From: Eudromia elegans
Taxonomy: Eukaryota > Chordata > Aves > Tinamiformes > Tinamidae
Length of the DNA stretch: 64,000 nucleotides
NCBI GenBank assembly: GCA_003342815.1
Contig: PTEX01000032.1
Location: 1,557,644-1,621,643, forward strand
Reading direction: 5' to 3'
The first letter of the stretch is position 1. Each line of letters starts with the position of its first letter. The notes below the pieces were generated by a model. The model searched no databases and was not told the origin of the DNA. It saw nothing but the letters and a program-made list of their open reading frames with translations. The position numbers were made by a program, and so were the translations under genes. Positions 51,001-63,100 of this stretch are shown piece after piece.

Positions 51001-51380
51001 ACCAAGCGCAGGGAATCCTTGTCCACTGCTTCTTTGTCCCTTTGGCTTCACCCCAACAGGGACACGTGGTTATGGAGCGCCGGCACAGCGGGAACGGGAG
51101 CTGCCGCATCACAGTGCACATTAGTTCACCGGGATAAGGGTTTGGGATGAACCTAGGCCATGGCACTGAGATCGGCATGGGATGGAGGTGCCAGTTGGGC
51201 ACTCCCAGACAATGCGGGAAAAAAATAAACATCAAATCTCCTCAGAACCAAACGTGGGACAGCCAACCTCTATCACGGCACCATCGCTCACCAGAATAAA
51301 ACGTCTGTTTTCAAGCAAAAATCCCCTCCACCATAGTAGGGAAAAAAGAACCACTTTGAAGTCAAAAATCCCAGCCTCGC

Positions 51381-51625
51381 CGCGCTTACTGTAAGTGCCC
51401 TGACGAGAAGGGGCGGCGGGTTATGTGAAATGACAGCGGCCCGCGGCCCCGCTGCCGCTTCTGCGAACAGGAAGGAAGCCGCCGCGCGGCCCTGCCGAGC
51501 CGCTTCCGCGCGCGCCACGCCGGGAGAGCCGCCCCGCGGCCCGGCCATGCCCCTCCGAGCGGGACGAGGCCTCGGGAGCCCTTGGAGCGCCGCGAGGAGC
51601 CGCCTCGAACGATGCTCCTCGCTTC
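51381..51625 (-). promoter_or_regulatory. Densest CpG island: candidate MAMLD1 promoter or first exon
   Basis: By my count about 21 CpGs lie in roughly 120 bases at 51481-51600, the highest density in the window, with GC above 75%. On the minus strand the island would end at a donor, CTTACA followed by gtaagcgcg (intron from 51389). That is what a short non-coding first exon running toward MAMLD1 would look like. On the plus strand a second donor, CTTACT followed by gtaagtg (intron from 51391), sits at the same point. Placement, density and the donor support a promoter, but its link to MAMLD1 is inferred, since alternative first exons outside the window are possible. Confidence 0.45.
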
Positions 51626-52007
51626 GCAGGGTCCTCCCAGGGTGCTAAGCACATGGGGCTGGAAAGACGGGACCTTTCCAGGGCCTCCTTCCATAGGGAT
51701 GGAGCTTCTCGGGCGCGCTGAGCTGGTCCCATTGCTTACGTTGGGCAGGCACGGTCATGAGTGAGTGGCCGGTGCACGTAGGACCTGCCCTGGCCGCACA
51801 AATCCGCACGGATAAAACAATTCGCCTGTTCAGCAGTTTCCCCTGCACGAGCTCCTTCATCCTTCCAGACTGTTCCCTCCCTGGGCGCCACTGGAAAAGG
51901 TCAGGAAAAGTGAAAGGTGCCGGAGCCGAGGCCTGGCTCGGCACAGCCACAGGGCAGGGGACACGCGGTACGGAGCGGGGACACACGTGGGCAAATGCAG
52001 CACTGGA

Positions 52008-52110
52008 GCCGCCGGAGCTCCGGACACGGGCATTGCTGGAGCTCTGGACACGGGCATGGCGCCGGAGCTCCAGGCATGGACACAGTGCCGGAGCTCCGGA
52101 CACGGGCGCC
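52008..52110. repeat. Minisatellite of about 26 bp, four copies
   Basis: Four imperfect tandem copies built on gccggagctccggacacggg, starting near 52008, 52035, 52060 and 52087. The second and third carry several changes. Each unit holds a GAGCTC palindrome. The repeat lies in a GC-rich pocket with long chance open frames on both strands. Confidence 0.85.
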
Positions 52111-52579
52111 TGCTGCTCCCATGGCTTCGCCGCAGGTTTGCGGAGCGGTCACAGTGAGGAAGGAGGGGACACAGCGAGCAAGGAGGGGGCGGCAGCGCCC
52201 GGCAGTCGCAGCCTCCCCGGGCCTGGCGGCTGCGTGGGGGCAGCTTCCTCGCCAAGTTTTCTCGGAGCGCTGCCAATGGGAATCTTAACCCCTTCCAGGG
52301 ATGTTTTCTCCTCAGGTTGTCCCTGTCAGTTTTGGACAGGGTTTTCACTGTCAAAGTGGAGACAGGTTTTCGATGTATGAACCGACTTACCAGCTCCTTT
52401 CCCACTGGAGCCAGAGCTGTGTTCAGAGACCCACATCCAGCCGGAGTTCTGGAGCATCTCCCTGGCACTGCCCCAAGAACAGCAGCCTTCATCCTTATTG
52501 CTTGGGGTCAGGACAGGGGACAGCAAGGCCTGAACAGTCTAGGAGGATCTAATAGACAGGATTTATTAGCTTTAATAGT

Positions 52580-52608
52580 AAAATATTAAAATATTAAAAT
52601 ATTAAAAT
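52580..52608. repeat. 8-bp AT-rich tandem repeat
   Basis: Three full copies and one partial copy of aaaatatt. Simple repeat, no function recognised. Confidence 0.9.
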
Positions 52609-54692
52609 CTGTCCTGATCATAAACTCAGTGACTTCGAGTCACTGGAGAAAGAGATGCAAATTCTTAAAAAAATGTCATTTTGTAGTTTAGAAGCCCTGA
52701 GTAAGTAGCAGTATTAAAATCATCAGTCGAAGCAATCCCATCTCCAGCACACAAACCTCTTGTCACGTAAGGACAGATCCTGTTCTCTCACTGCCCGCAG
52801 GCCAAAGTGGACGGCGGAACAAGACAGCTCGCAGCCCCCCTCGACACCAAGGCTTTGCCAGAGGCACTCGGGTCATCCTTGTGCCTGGTGTGCGGTTCAC
52901 AACTTCCAAGGCTTGGATGGAATTCGGTGGTAGGGAAGGTCTTGAACAGGACCGTGCACTGGAGAGAATCACACTTATCGAAGGTGCTTTGGCTCCAAAC
53001 TCAGGAAACCGCCTAGCCCTCTATTTAACACTCTACCGGCACAAAAAATCTGCATTGTGCTAGATAAAGATGCAAACTGAAGCTGTTTCCATACGAACGT
53101 AAGTCTAAGAATGGCCTGTAAGTTTGCATTTAAATTAGGTCCTAACAGAGGTAAGCAAAATCCAAAGGAGAGTTTCTACATAACCTGCCTGAAATGGAGC
53201 ACAGCAGCTGACAAACCAGGGCAATACCACGGACAGACGAGCCCCGACCTCTCCTGATTTCTCCGGGACTTAACTGCCCTCCTGAATACAAAACCTTTCC
53301 CTTTCAGGGCTGCTAAATCTCTGCTCTGCCACACAGCAGTCACCCTCCAGTAGGTTAAAGGCAAAGCACAATATACACAAACTCTATGAACAGTGTGTCG
53401 CTCTCTATAGGCACTCGGAACAAAAAAAATGTAAATGAACCACAGCATAATCTGTTCAGAATTTGAAAAATTACCACTCTTTCTTTGCAACTAAGAAATA
53501 TCTTTCTTTGCAAGAAACAAAAGCAGGCGTAAGTAATTACAGTGATAAGCGAAAAACTGTTCGATTCCAAAAACGGAGTGTCAAAGCAAGGGGAAAAAAC
53601 TCCCAGTGAGAGCTGAAAACAAGGTTCCCTAATCCCCTACCGAGGGCTGTGAACGCGCACGCTCAACGCCTCGCCCCCCTCTCCGAGCAAACGGAGGTTT
53701 CAGACGTCCTTTCTTCAGCGGGGCTGCCCTCTCGCCGCCGACCGCGCTGCCCCGCGGGCATCCCCGACCTGCGCAGCCACCGCTCGCCCTTCCTTGGGCC
53801 CCGGGAGCCCCCATCCTGCCCCCACGGCCTCTCCAAACGCAGCGCGTTCGCAAGCGCTCCTGCTCCCGGCTGCACCAGCTACTCGTTGCAGAGGAGCTGC
53901 AGGATCCCTGCTGGGCGCGTGCTGGTGTCCCCGAGCAGAATCCCAGCTCCCAAAGCTCCCCTGTGCACGCAGAGCGGGAGAGGAATTGCATGCAGGAATG
54001 CGAAGTCTTACGCAAGAGCAGCACAAGCAGCAACTTTCAAGGACTTATCTTAAAGCCCGTCACTAAACAGAAAAACTAACACGGTCCATCCCCAGGGCCT
54101 GGAATACAGAAAGAAACAAAGGCAGGGCAGAAAAGGGTGAAGCTTTCATGGAAATCTTTCAGGAAAACTTCAGCTCTGTAAAACCTGTTACATTGTTTTA
54201 CTAGTTGAAACAGGATCTATTGCCATGTTTATACAAACATGATTTAGAAAAGCTAAGCACACTTTTTTTAAAAGGGGGATTTTCACTCAAATTGACCCAT
54301 ATTCCTAAAAGGTTTCGCAATATGTTGAACCAATAAGCGCTGCAGTGTGTTTTAATGAAATACAGAAAAGAGAAAAGTCATTCCCTGCAGTGTTTGCAGC
54401 AACCATACCGAAGCATTGATCTAGATATGAGAAGTCAAGAATGAAAATTATCAGAGACCAGGCATAAGCAGAAAGGAAACTAATTAGTCCATAGAGTCTT
54501 TTTTCAAACTGAGTGAACACAAAGGTAAAGCAGAGGTACAAGTACTGAAAAGGAACTTAGATTATTAAAACTGAAAGAATAACAGTTTAAAGAGCCTATT
54601 CCCATGACATCTAAAATGCTTTGCAGAGATAAAGAGTTTTTCTCTCTCTGTTTATATACACAGGCAGAAACTCCTTATCTATATGTACAAGG

Positions 54693-54727
54693 TAAACGTT
54701 TATATATTTTTATATATACATATAAAA
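54693..54727. repeat. TA-rich simple repeat
   Basis: Degenerate TATATA run interrupted by short T stretches, directly after a second short TA patch at about 54650-54685. Confidence 0.75.
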
Positions 54728-57700
54728 TCTAAGTCACAATTTAAGTGCCTCTTAAGATATCAGGTTGTCAGTTCAAGATAGCTACATTTCAAAACCCAGC
54801 GCACACACCTGCTGAAATCTGTTCCAAATAATACCTTCCACCTCCTCCAGGGTACTGGTTTATTATCGGTCTCTCCAGCACGCGCAGAAAAGGCAGCGTC
54901 GCTGCAGACCTGTTTTGAATAGTTCTGTGAACTCCATAATGCAAACTGCCACCACGCAGGAGTGCAGCACCACAGCCCCTTCTATAGCATTGTTTCTCCA
55001 TCACCCGAACTTGAAAGCCTGCGCACTGTGCGTGTCAAGGACCCGCTAATGACAAAGATTAGCTCTTTAAAGAAGGGCTGGCAGCAAAATTTTAGTAAAA
55101 ATGATCGATTAACCTGGTCACAACAGAACTGATGGTATTTGTATTATTATCTACATAGCACAGAGTGGAAACATAAGTAGCAGCTCTAGATTATTTTTTT
55201 AATATAAGCAAATAAGCATGGCTCAAATGGCAATATGTAGCCAAGGAGGACACTGATGGATTGATTCAATACTCCACTCAAACCTGGGCAGAGCAGCCCT
55301 ATGGAGCTCTGTGGGCCTTCCTGGGGGAGGCTGGCTCCGACAGGACACGGTGTCACCCATTAGAGATGCAACCAGGGCCCTGGCAAAGTGACAACATCGC
55401 ATCTGCCCCCGGGTGTGCGGGTATGTGGGGACTGTGTTGGGATGACAGGGCTGCCCCTCTTCCTCGTCTTCCTCCCTGAGTTTCCCAAAACCCCGAGATC
55501 CATCCGCCTGCCCAGTATGGGATGCATGGGAACATCTGTGTAGTGCCGTTTGGGCATTTTTTAACGTCTAGATAGAATGACATGAAAGTACTTCTTAAGA
55601 AGAAAATATAACTGTGAAACCGGAGAAGCACCATAAATAGGGAGATGATAAATAGGCGCCTAATTTCCTACCTTTGATGGTATTCAGTACTATTTTAAAT
55701 ATTCTCAAAAGAATCACAAACATACAGAAGGTCATATATAAAATCCCTGATGAAGCAATTTAATGCTAAATTAAAGCTGAAACTAGGTAAGCCCAGCGCT
55801 TGGGATCTTGGGTATCTTTCAAGACTAGAATAGAATCGGCGCTACCCAAGAACACACTGTGTTCTTCTCATTTTTACATATTTATTTCCTAAATTAATCG
55901 GAGTAGGTTAGCTGGTTCTCACAGCTTCGCAGGAAACAATTTAATTTCCAAACCAATTGTATATTGACAGCTGTCAACAATGGTTTTACTTTATAAAAAG
56001 AGAATGGGAAAAGAGTGCGATTGCTGAAATGCTGCCAGAAAATTTCCTCTGAGAACCCGTTCAGTGAAAAGTATAGAAACAAGCATTAAACACAAATGTA
56101 ATTTAATAAACATCCACTCAGCTATATGGTGTGATAAATAGGTAATAAGAATGTAATACAGGCATTTAGCTTGCAGCTTCCAAAGGAGCTGGAAGCTAAA
56201 ACAATAATACTTTCATTAGACTCTCCTGCCTGGCATCAAGAGCCAATTTCCACCTATTAATATGGATTTCTATTACCTGCCTTGTGAATACTGTTAACCC
56301 ATTTATCAAGCAAGAGCTGTACTTCTGTCACTTATTACAAGCAGAAGGGGAGCAGGAGGATTGCTAAACCGTGTAACATTACAGCATCAGATTAAATCAT
56401 TCGACCTAGAAGATAAAAACATTCCACTTACACTGAAAATGAAACAAAACAAAATAACGTTATCATATTACAGCTAATAAGACCTCTTGCAGGATCAAAT
56501 CTTTCCTTCCTGCGTCAGAAGGAAAAAAAAAAAACACTGTCTTGAGACTGAGTGTAAGCTGGGTGCATGTGTAATTAAACATGCCTCATTGGCTCTCTTG
56601 GTGTGTCAATAGTGGGCAGGAGGAGGGTGATTTAAGTGAAACGCCTCAAGTCTCCCTGCCTGTTCGCCCCTCTCTGTGTCCTCCAAGCACAGCATCATTT
56701 AACAAACCAACCCGGGGCGCTCAGCGCGGAGCCCCACGCTCGGTGGGATGGACGGAGGCGCCCAGCGCTACCGCAGCGGTGATCACGCACATCTACTAAC
56801 CACACTTATTGCTAAACACACCAAATGCCCGTTTCCCCACAGTGCAGATCGCTCCCTTTTTGGAAACAGCTCCGCTCTATCCACCTCCTTCACCTTCTCT
56901 GGAGTGGTGACCTAGAAGTACTTTTATTCCTCCCACCCTACACACTGCAGCTACAGATGCCAAAAATACCTATGATCTCAGTCCACGAGGGAGAACGAGG
57001 ATGCAGCAAAGCAGCAGAATGTGAGCAAACTTTCTAACCTGCTAATATGTAAATTCTTCTGCTCTCCATTCAGTGGAGACATTTAAGATCTGTGAATTCT
57101 GCAGCTGCGATGGCCCCGCTTTCCTTCTCTGATCCCCCACTGCTGTAAACCACAAAACTTAATGCACCTGACTTTAGGAGATGGTCTTCCTCACTTACTC
57201 ATGTAGTTCTGTTCCAGTTTGGTTTGTAAATTATTGAGGACTCCCAGTGTGTTTCTTGTGATAAGAAATCTCTGCACTTTCCATCCCCAACAGCCCCCAA
57301 AATGCCCTGTCCCATGCACAACCCAGAGGAGCCCGAGACGCGCACCAAGGCCAGAGCTTTCCTGCCTCTCTTCCCTGAAATCCAGCAGTAAGCAGTAAGT
57401 TGTTGAGCTACTCGGAGCAAACAAGGCTGCTCATTATGCTCCTCAATGAAATTATTACCATAAATAATGCTCGGAGGGCTCCTACGGGCTGACCAGCGCC
57501 GCATTCTTTACAGAAGCCTGCAAGACGGACTGCTGCTTTGTAAAACAGATTCGGAATTCCTTTCATACTCTCAGGCAGTCATTTTACCCTTGCCACAACG
57601 CTGCAAGGTTATCCATACCCATTTCTTTCTCACTGGTTCCTTAATCCTTTTGTGTTCATGTTGCAGCTCAGCACAAGTATACTTCTATAAACCATGTATT

Positions 57701-60139
57701 CAGGAGGCTCTATCAATATGTATGCAAGGAAGAAATGTATTTCTGCTGAAGAACCACCAGAATTTGGGGTCAGATGTTTTATATTTTAGCCAGAATTGAT
57801 AAGACATATTAGGAATTCATAGCACTTTTATCATTTTCAACAGCAAGAGGATTAGACCCTATGCTGACAAGAGCAAGAACATCCATTGTTAGAAGAAATA
57901 GGCACCACACGCTGGAATACAGTAAAGCACCTGCAAGATGTAACACGCTGCCCGATAAAACCCTATAAGGACTTTCAAATTCAGCCCAGGGCCGGGCTCC
58001 GTTTGTCTGCAGAGCCCAAATGACGACGACGGCTCCCGCGCGAACACTCACCCCCGCGGTGGTGCAAAGGGGAGCCGTGTTCTAACCACGGCCTCCTGTG
58101 GCAGTGGGCATTCGGACTATGGATAATAAACTAATGCTGAGGCCATGGGACAGAACGAAGCATTAAAAGCCTTTATTTGGATTGAAAAATTTTATCCAGG
58201 CAGCTTACAATTCTCCATGAAAAGGCTCAAGTCTCACTATTGAAAAGCAGTGGGGTTTTTTTTCCAAGTTCAAGGAAAAGTAAAGGCCTGCCCCTGTCTG
58301 AAGGGCCCAAAAGCAAAAAGTCTCTCAAATTTACCCCTTTCCCTCCCTAAATATTCCAATCACTGCAAATGTGTTACAACCTCCATGCCTTTTCACACTG
58401 AACTTTTAAAATCCTTGACTTTTAATAAGGTTGTGTATCATTTGATTTTAATTACAGGGTTTTTTTATCCCTTAATTTTGACTAAAAATGATGTGATTTA
58501 CAAAGCAAACAAGCCAGTTAAACAAAGCTAATTAAATTCACCAGAGACAGCCTTGCTTTTCCCCTTGGTGAGTGTTTATTTCAGCTCCCAGTGCTCTGAT
58601 CGCTCCTGACAGCTTGCTGGGACACGAGGAAGAAGTAGGTCAGGGTAAGCCGGAATCGGAGGAGGAGGATCCCATTAGACGGGCTCGTGGGGCAAGGCAG
58701 CCATGGAGGCAGCGTGTGATGCAGCGGCAGCGTCGGAGCCGCGTGTCCAACAGCCCGAGGATGCCCTCGAGCAGCACGGGCGCGTTTACCCCGCCGGGGC
58801 TGCGACGACCCCGCGCAGAGCCCCGAGGGCCGCGGTTGCTGCCGTGGGAGGTGCTGGGCCAGCCCCGTGACACACGGCGCCGGGCAGCACCAGGGCTGGT
58901 TAATCCCAGGCTGCTTTTAGAACGGTGTCCCGGGGATGCCGGTGGAGGTGCCTGCCCTGCCCGGGGAAATACCCGCTTCGGCTCAACGGGGTCAAGGCGG
59001 GAACGGCACCCGCTCATTGCTGCCAGTCAGGGAGGACAAATCCCCTGCAGCCTCCAGGGCAGTGCGGGCACCACCAGCCCTGGGAGCCCTACGCAGGCAC
59101 CGCCAGAAGAGAGGGCATTGGAGCAGGGAAAAGAACCAAAAAAGGCCAAATAAAATGCCATCAACTTATAATACCATACCCTTCAAGTGCCTACCATTAT
59201 ACTGGATGTTTTTGAACAAAAAGTGTATTTTTATCACATAAGCACGTCTACCTTGATGCTTGCTAGTGTGACTCTCCTGGAAGAAAAAGCATGGGAGCCT
59301 TTTCCGAGGGGCCTGAGCAGGGCGGCAGCCTCCCGGGCGGGCAGGGTAACACTGAGGGGACGGCGAGCGGAGCAGCAGAGCTCCAGCCCTGCCCCTTTGC
59401 ACGGCTGCTGCTCGCGCGGCTGCAGGTCCGGAGCCGCCGGCAGCGCCACGCGCACCCCCAACACTTCAGCCACACATCGAGGCCACCACGTCGCGCAGAT
59501 GGCCACCGATATCCCCCTCGACTCAAAACTGCACAGCTTACATTGAAAAGCGGAGCAGGAGCCTGTGCTATCTTGGAAAGCAGGTAAGTTTGGCAGGAAC
59601 AATTTAAACCGCCATGGGCGCAAGCAAACACAAATGGAGAAGGCTGTTTTATTCTGTTCGGAGCTCCACGCGTTCACTCGCCTTCAAGACATCTCCAGCA
59701 ACCGCTCCGCTTGAAGCGCATGAGCTCCGCGGTGCTCGCAGTTGCTCAAGTCAGTGCCGATAGATCGGCCCGCGCTGTTTTGAGGGGTTTGGCTTTGGTC
59801 ACCCTGGCGTCTTTCCCGTGTTCCTTCCCGCTCCGTGCGCCTGCTCGCGGTCCCTCTGCAACGCAGTTCCTCTCCCGCGCGGGCAGCGCTTCCTGTCCCT
59901 CGGGGGGTCATGCGCTGACACGGTCACTTGGAGCCACCCATTTCATGGCACGACCCATCCCTTTCCTGCAATTTGTACTTAAGCAGACAGCCCTGCTGTG
60001 TCCGATGAGCTTCTGTCCAAGCAGAGCCTGCCCGCCTCAACCTCGAGCACCCCTCTAAAACCCCTACCCGGGTAAACGGCCAAACACAGTCACAACATAA
60101 AGAAAATATACATCAAGATAACAAGCATGAAAAATAAAA

Positions 60140-60153
60140 GACGACGACGACGA
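60140..60153. repeat. Short (GAC)n repeat
   Basis: Four GAC units (gacgacgacgacga) in otherwise AT-rich sequence. Not coding in any frame I could support. Confidence 0.8.
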
Positions 60154-63100
60154 GAAGGATCAGAGAACCACTGAAATCCTGCAAGGATGGAAGGAAGCTT
60201 TTAACCGCACTAAAATATAAAATTGATTTGTACACATATTTGATAAAAATCAATACAATTAGCAAGTAACTGAATACTAGAAAGGGAAATTGATTGCTCG
60301 AGGGCCCCGAGGACTCAGGGCAATCAGTCCATTCTTCTAGCTCCTCCACTCTTAATAAAAATTTACTTTTTCATAATCCTGCCTGAACTCTTTGCCCATT
60401 AATAATGCTGCTAAATAGCTTTTCTTTTAGCACTATTATTGCAGACCTGCTTGAATCACATTTAGAGGCAGCCTAGAGTGGCCGTGCGCTGGCCATTCTG
60501 CTATCTGCAGTGCAAACCTCCGAGCAGCAGCATAAAAGAACACCAGCTAATGAACAGGAGCACAGGAACACTTGAGAAGAGCTTATAAAATTAAGTACCA
60601 AAGTTTAAATAAACGGATTACCATAGAATTGATTCGCTACATCAATTTGGACGGCTTTTGCTGATACATCATTCCTTCCTCAAAGGAGAGGAACCACCGT
60701 TTCGAAACAACTAATTAAACATGTTGAACCGCGGCCGTTCGGCGAGAGCTCCCCTGCCTTCCCGCCCCCCTGGTTCCTCGCCGCGGCGCACGGACTGTTG
60801 CTGCACCTGAAATCTAGACTAAACGAAGCGGCTTCTTCGGCCGCCCTCCCCGGGCAGGCTCCAGCTTGGGGCAAGGGCAATCTCACATTTCGGCACGGCC
60901 ATGGGGCTGGCAGGGCCGCGCAGGACCATGTGCAGCTGGGAAGGCCCCGTGGTGCCGCGAGGCTGTCCCTGACCCCCTGCACAGGAGGATCCTCTTCCCG
61001 AGCTCAGATGCCTCCTCAGATAAGAACTTTCTCACATGTTGAGCTTTGTGCTCACTGACTCATCTTGATAGGACCAGAAAGCTCTTCTGGGCCCTCATGC
61101 GCCGCCCCCACCGGCTCGCAGACCAGGGTGCCCCAGCACTAGCGTCACCATTCACTCCACCTGAGCTCTACAACAGCCCTGGCCAAGTCAAAGGCAAGCG
61201 AAGGACTCTTCTGTCGTGGTTCGACCACTTGTACATTTGATATTCAAGAATCTCACGCGCATTCTAGGTCATCTCCAAAGGAGGTCCTCGGGTTGAATAA
61301 AACCCCTCGTGCACCTCCTCATCTTTGCTGCAGCAGCAGATCTTTTGCTCTTCAGGAATCTACGCGTGCCTGTGCCTCCAAAAGTACGGCTGGATCGGCA
61401 ATTAAACTGAGCCACTGTCCCAGCCTAAGAAAAGGCCTAGGGCTGCCCTGCAACGCCACCATATATACATGGTGGTACCATCATGGGAGGGAAGGACAAA
61501 CCGGCCACCAGAGGAGGAAAACCGCGCACCAGGTCAGCAAATCGCCTCTGTAAACGCCGCAGGTGCCACTGCAGCCATCTGCTCAGGTGACTCACTAAAT
61601 CCTACACAGTTTCCTTACTCAAAAGCCTCCCTCCCTGCTTCTTCTTGCAAAGACAAGACCTTAGCCCAGATACAGAAACAGAAACCAGAAATCACATGGT
61701 TCTGGAATGGGCCTTCTTTGCAAGCACAAGCTACTTTAATCTCTTTGCCTTAGTTTCCCTGCCTTCATTAGTAAAACAGAGACAGCGAAACTTATTTCAC
61801 CTAACTCACACACCTTCTACAAAGATGAAATGCTTGCTCAGTGTAAAGTACTTGGGAGATGAAAGGCATCAATTAAATATTATTTATAGTCACCACACCC
61901 ACCAACAGGATCTCCAGTACAGGCTGCAGGTCTGTGTTTAAAGGGCCTCTGTGCAGCTCAGGAACTAACTACACTTTCCTGCACCAAACCAAACCTTCCT
62001 GTACCTCCAAATTAAAGCTAATCAAGAATCCTCACGTTAATCAGCCTCCCAAGCTTCAGGAGATCATGAGAAGGACGACGGTCCCATTTCAAAAGACAGC
62101 ACAGAGTCACAGCAGGAATCGCATCAAACTGACTGAAGGCCATTGACAACATGGTCATGGAGGAAACTGTAAGAGTTCATCCACATACATTCATCTTAGC
62201 ACACGCACACTTGTAAATCAGCTCCTATTCAGTAACGCAATGCAGAGTGACTCATTTTTGACTACACGTGAAAAAGGCTCGCAAAGGGAGCCAGAGAATC
62301 TTTTTCTTTCTTTTCTGCCTTTATGTACGCTGAATTACATCCCCTTCCTTTGGAGGAGCCACAATGTTTCAGAGCCAGCTCTAAAACAGGACACGACTGT
62401 CTTGTTAGGTTGACAGAATCTAAGCCCAGCATTAGACCCCACATTTCTGCTGAGGAGATTTAGGAAGATGTTTTATTAGCAGTTCCCTTCATCTCTGGAG
62501 CCAGCTGCATGGCACACAGAGGCCCCATGCATGGCCCCATCGGGCACACACATTGCCGGCATCTGCTCTGGACACTTCTGCTGCTCCGGCTGGGTCATGG
62601 GGCGCATTACTCACTCCCTGCTTTAAGCAAGTTTTGCAGCTCAGCGTGGCTCATGCACCCATAGCCCTCCTGGGCCTCTCTGTATCTGCACGTACAGGGC
62701 CGGGACAGCCGGGCCGACAGACCTGGAGTTCCTGCCCAGTGCGTGCACCAGCTCGACGCCAGCCCGCTCACGTCGCGGCCACGCGCGGGAAAGCGGCTCT
62801 GTGCTTTGGCCAGCTGCCCTGGAGCCGGGCAATCCAAGCACCGAGCGAAAAAGCCTCCTAACCATAAAGCAAACCAGAAGAGGCCAAGTCCTACAGCAAA
62901 GCAATGGCAACACGAGCAGGAAAGTAAGAGTGCAGAAGGCAAATGAGTTACAAACCTAAAGAAATGCAATGGAGATAGAGAACTGCACCTGGGAACACGC
63001 TTTGGGGGAGTGTGCATACGGACAAGCCATGGGCCTTGAATTATGAAATATCAGACACGCAGCCACCAAAAGATGCTCCAAAAGGAGGTCTGGCCAGCAG

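Larger units (their letters stand above)
34083..51380. other. No recognised coding exon; presumed 5' intron of MAMLD1
   Basis: The large exon opens with an acceptor, so transcript sequence must lie upstream at higher coordinates. I looked on the minus strand for a donor-terminated exon resembling the MAMLD1 N-terminus (in human, a Lys/Glu-rich segment with Trp-Met-Glu-Glu-Glu) and did not find one. The stretch is mostly AT-rich single-copy DNA. It holds a CR1-like remnant (36.81 kb), a CpG pocket (37.74-37.96 kb), a hairpin (37.98 kb), a GC-rich block (47.07-47.7 kb), a TA/CA repeat (48.0 kb) and a GC-rich block (49.6-50.0 kb). Open frames here look like chance. Confidence 0.6.

Noticed and set aside
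51757-52492. 207-codon plus and 211-codon minus frames
   Set aside because: They overlap head to tail and run through a 26-bp minisatellite; peptides are low-complexity and repeat-driven.
58572-59153. 193-codon plus frame
   Set aside because: Arg/Pro/Gly-rich peptide from a CpG pocket, with a 125-codon frame on the opposite strand. No recognised domain.
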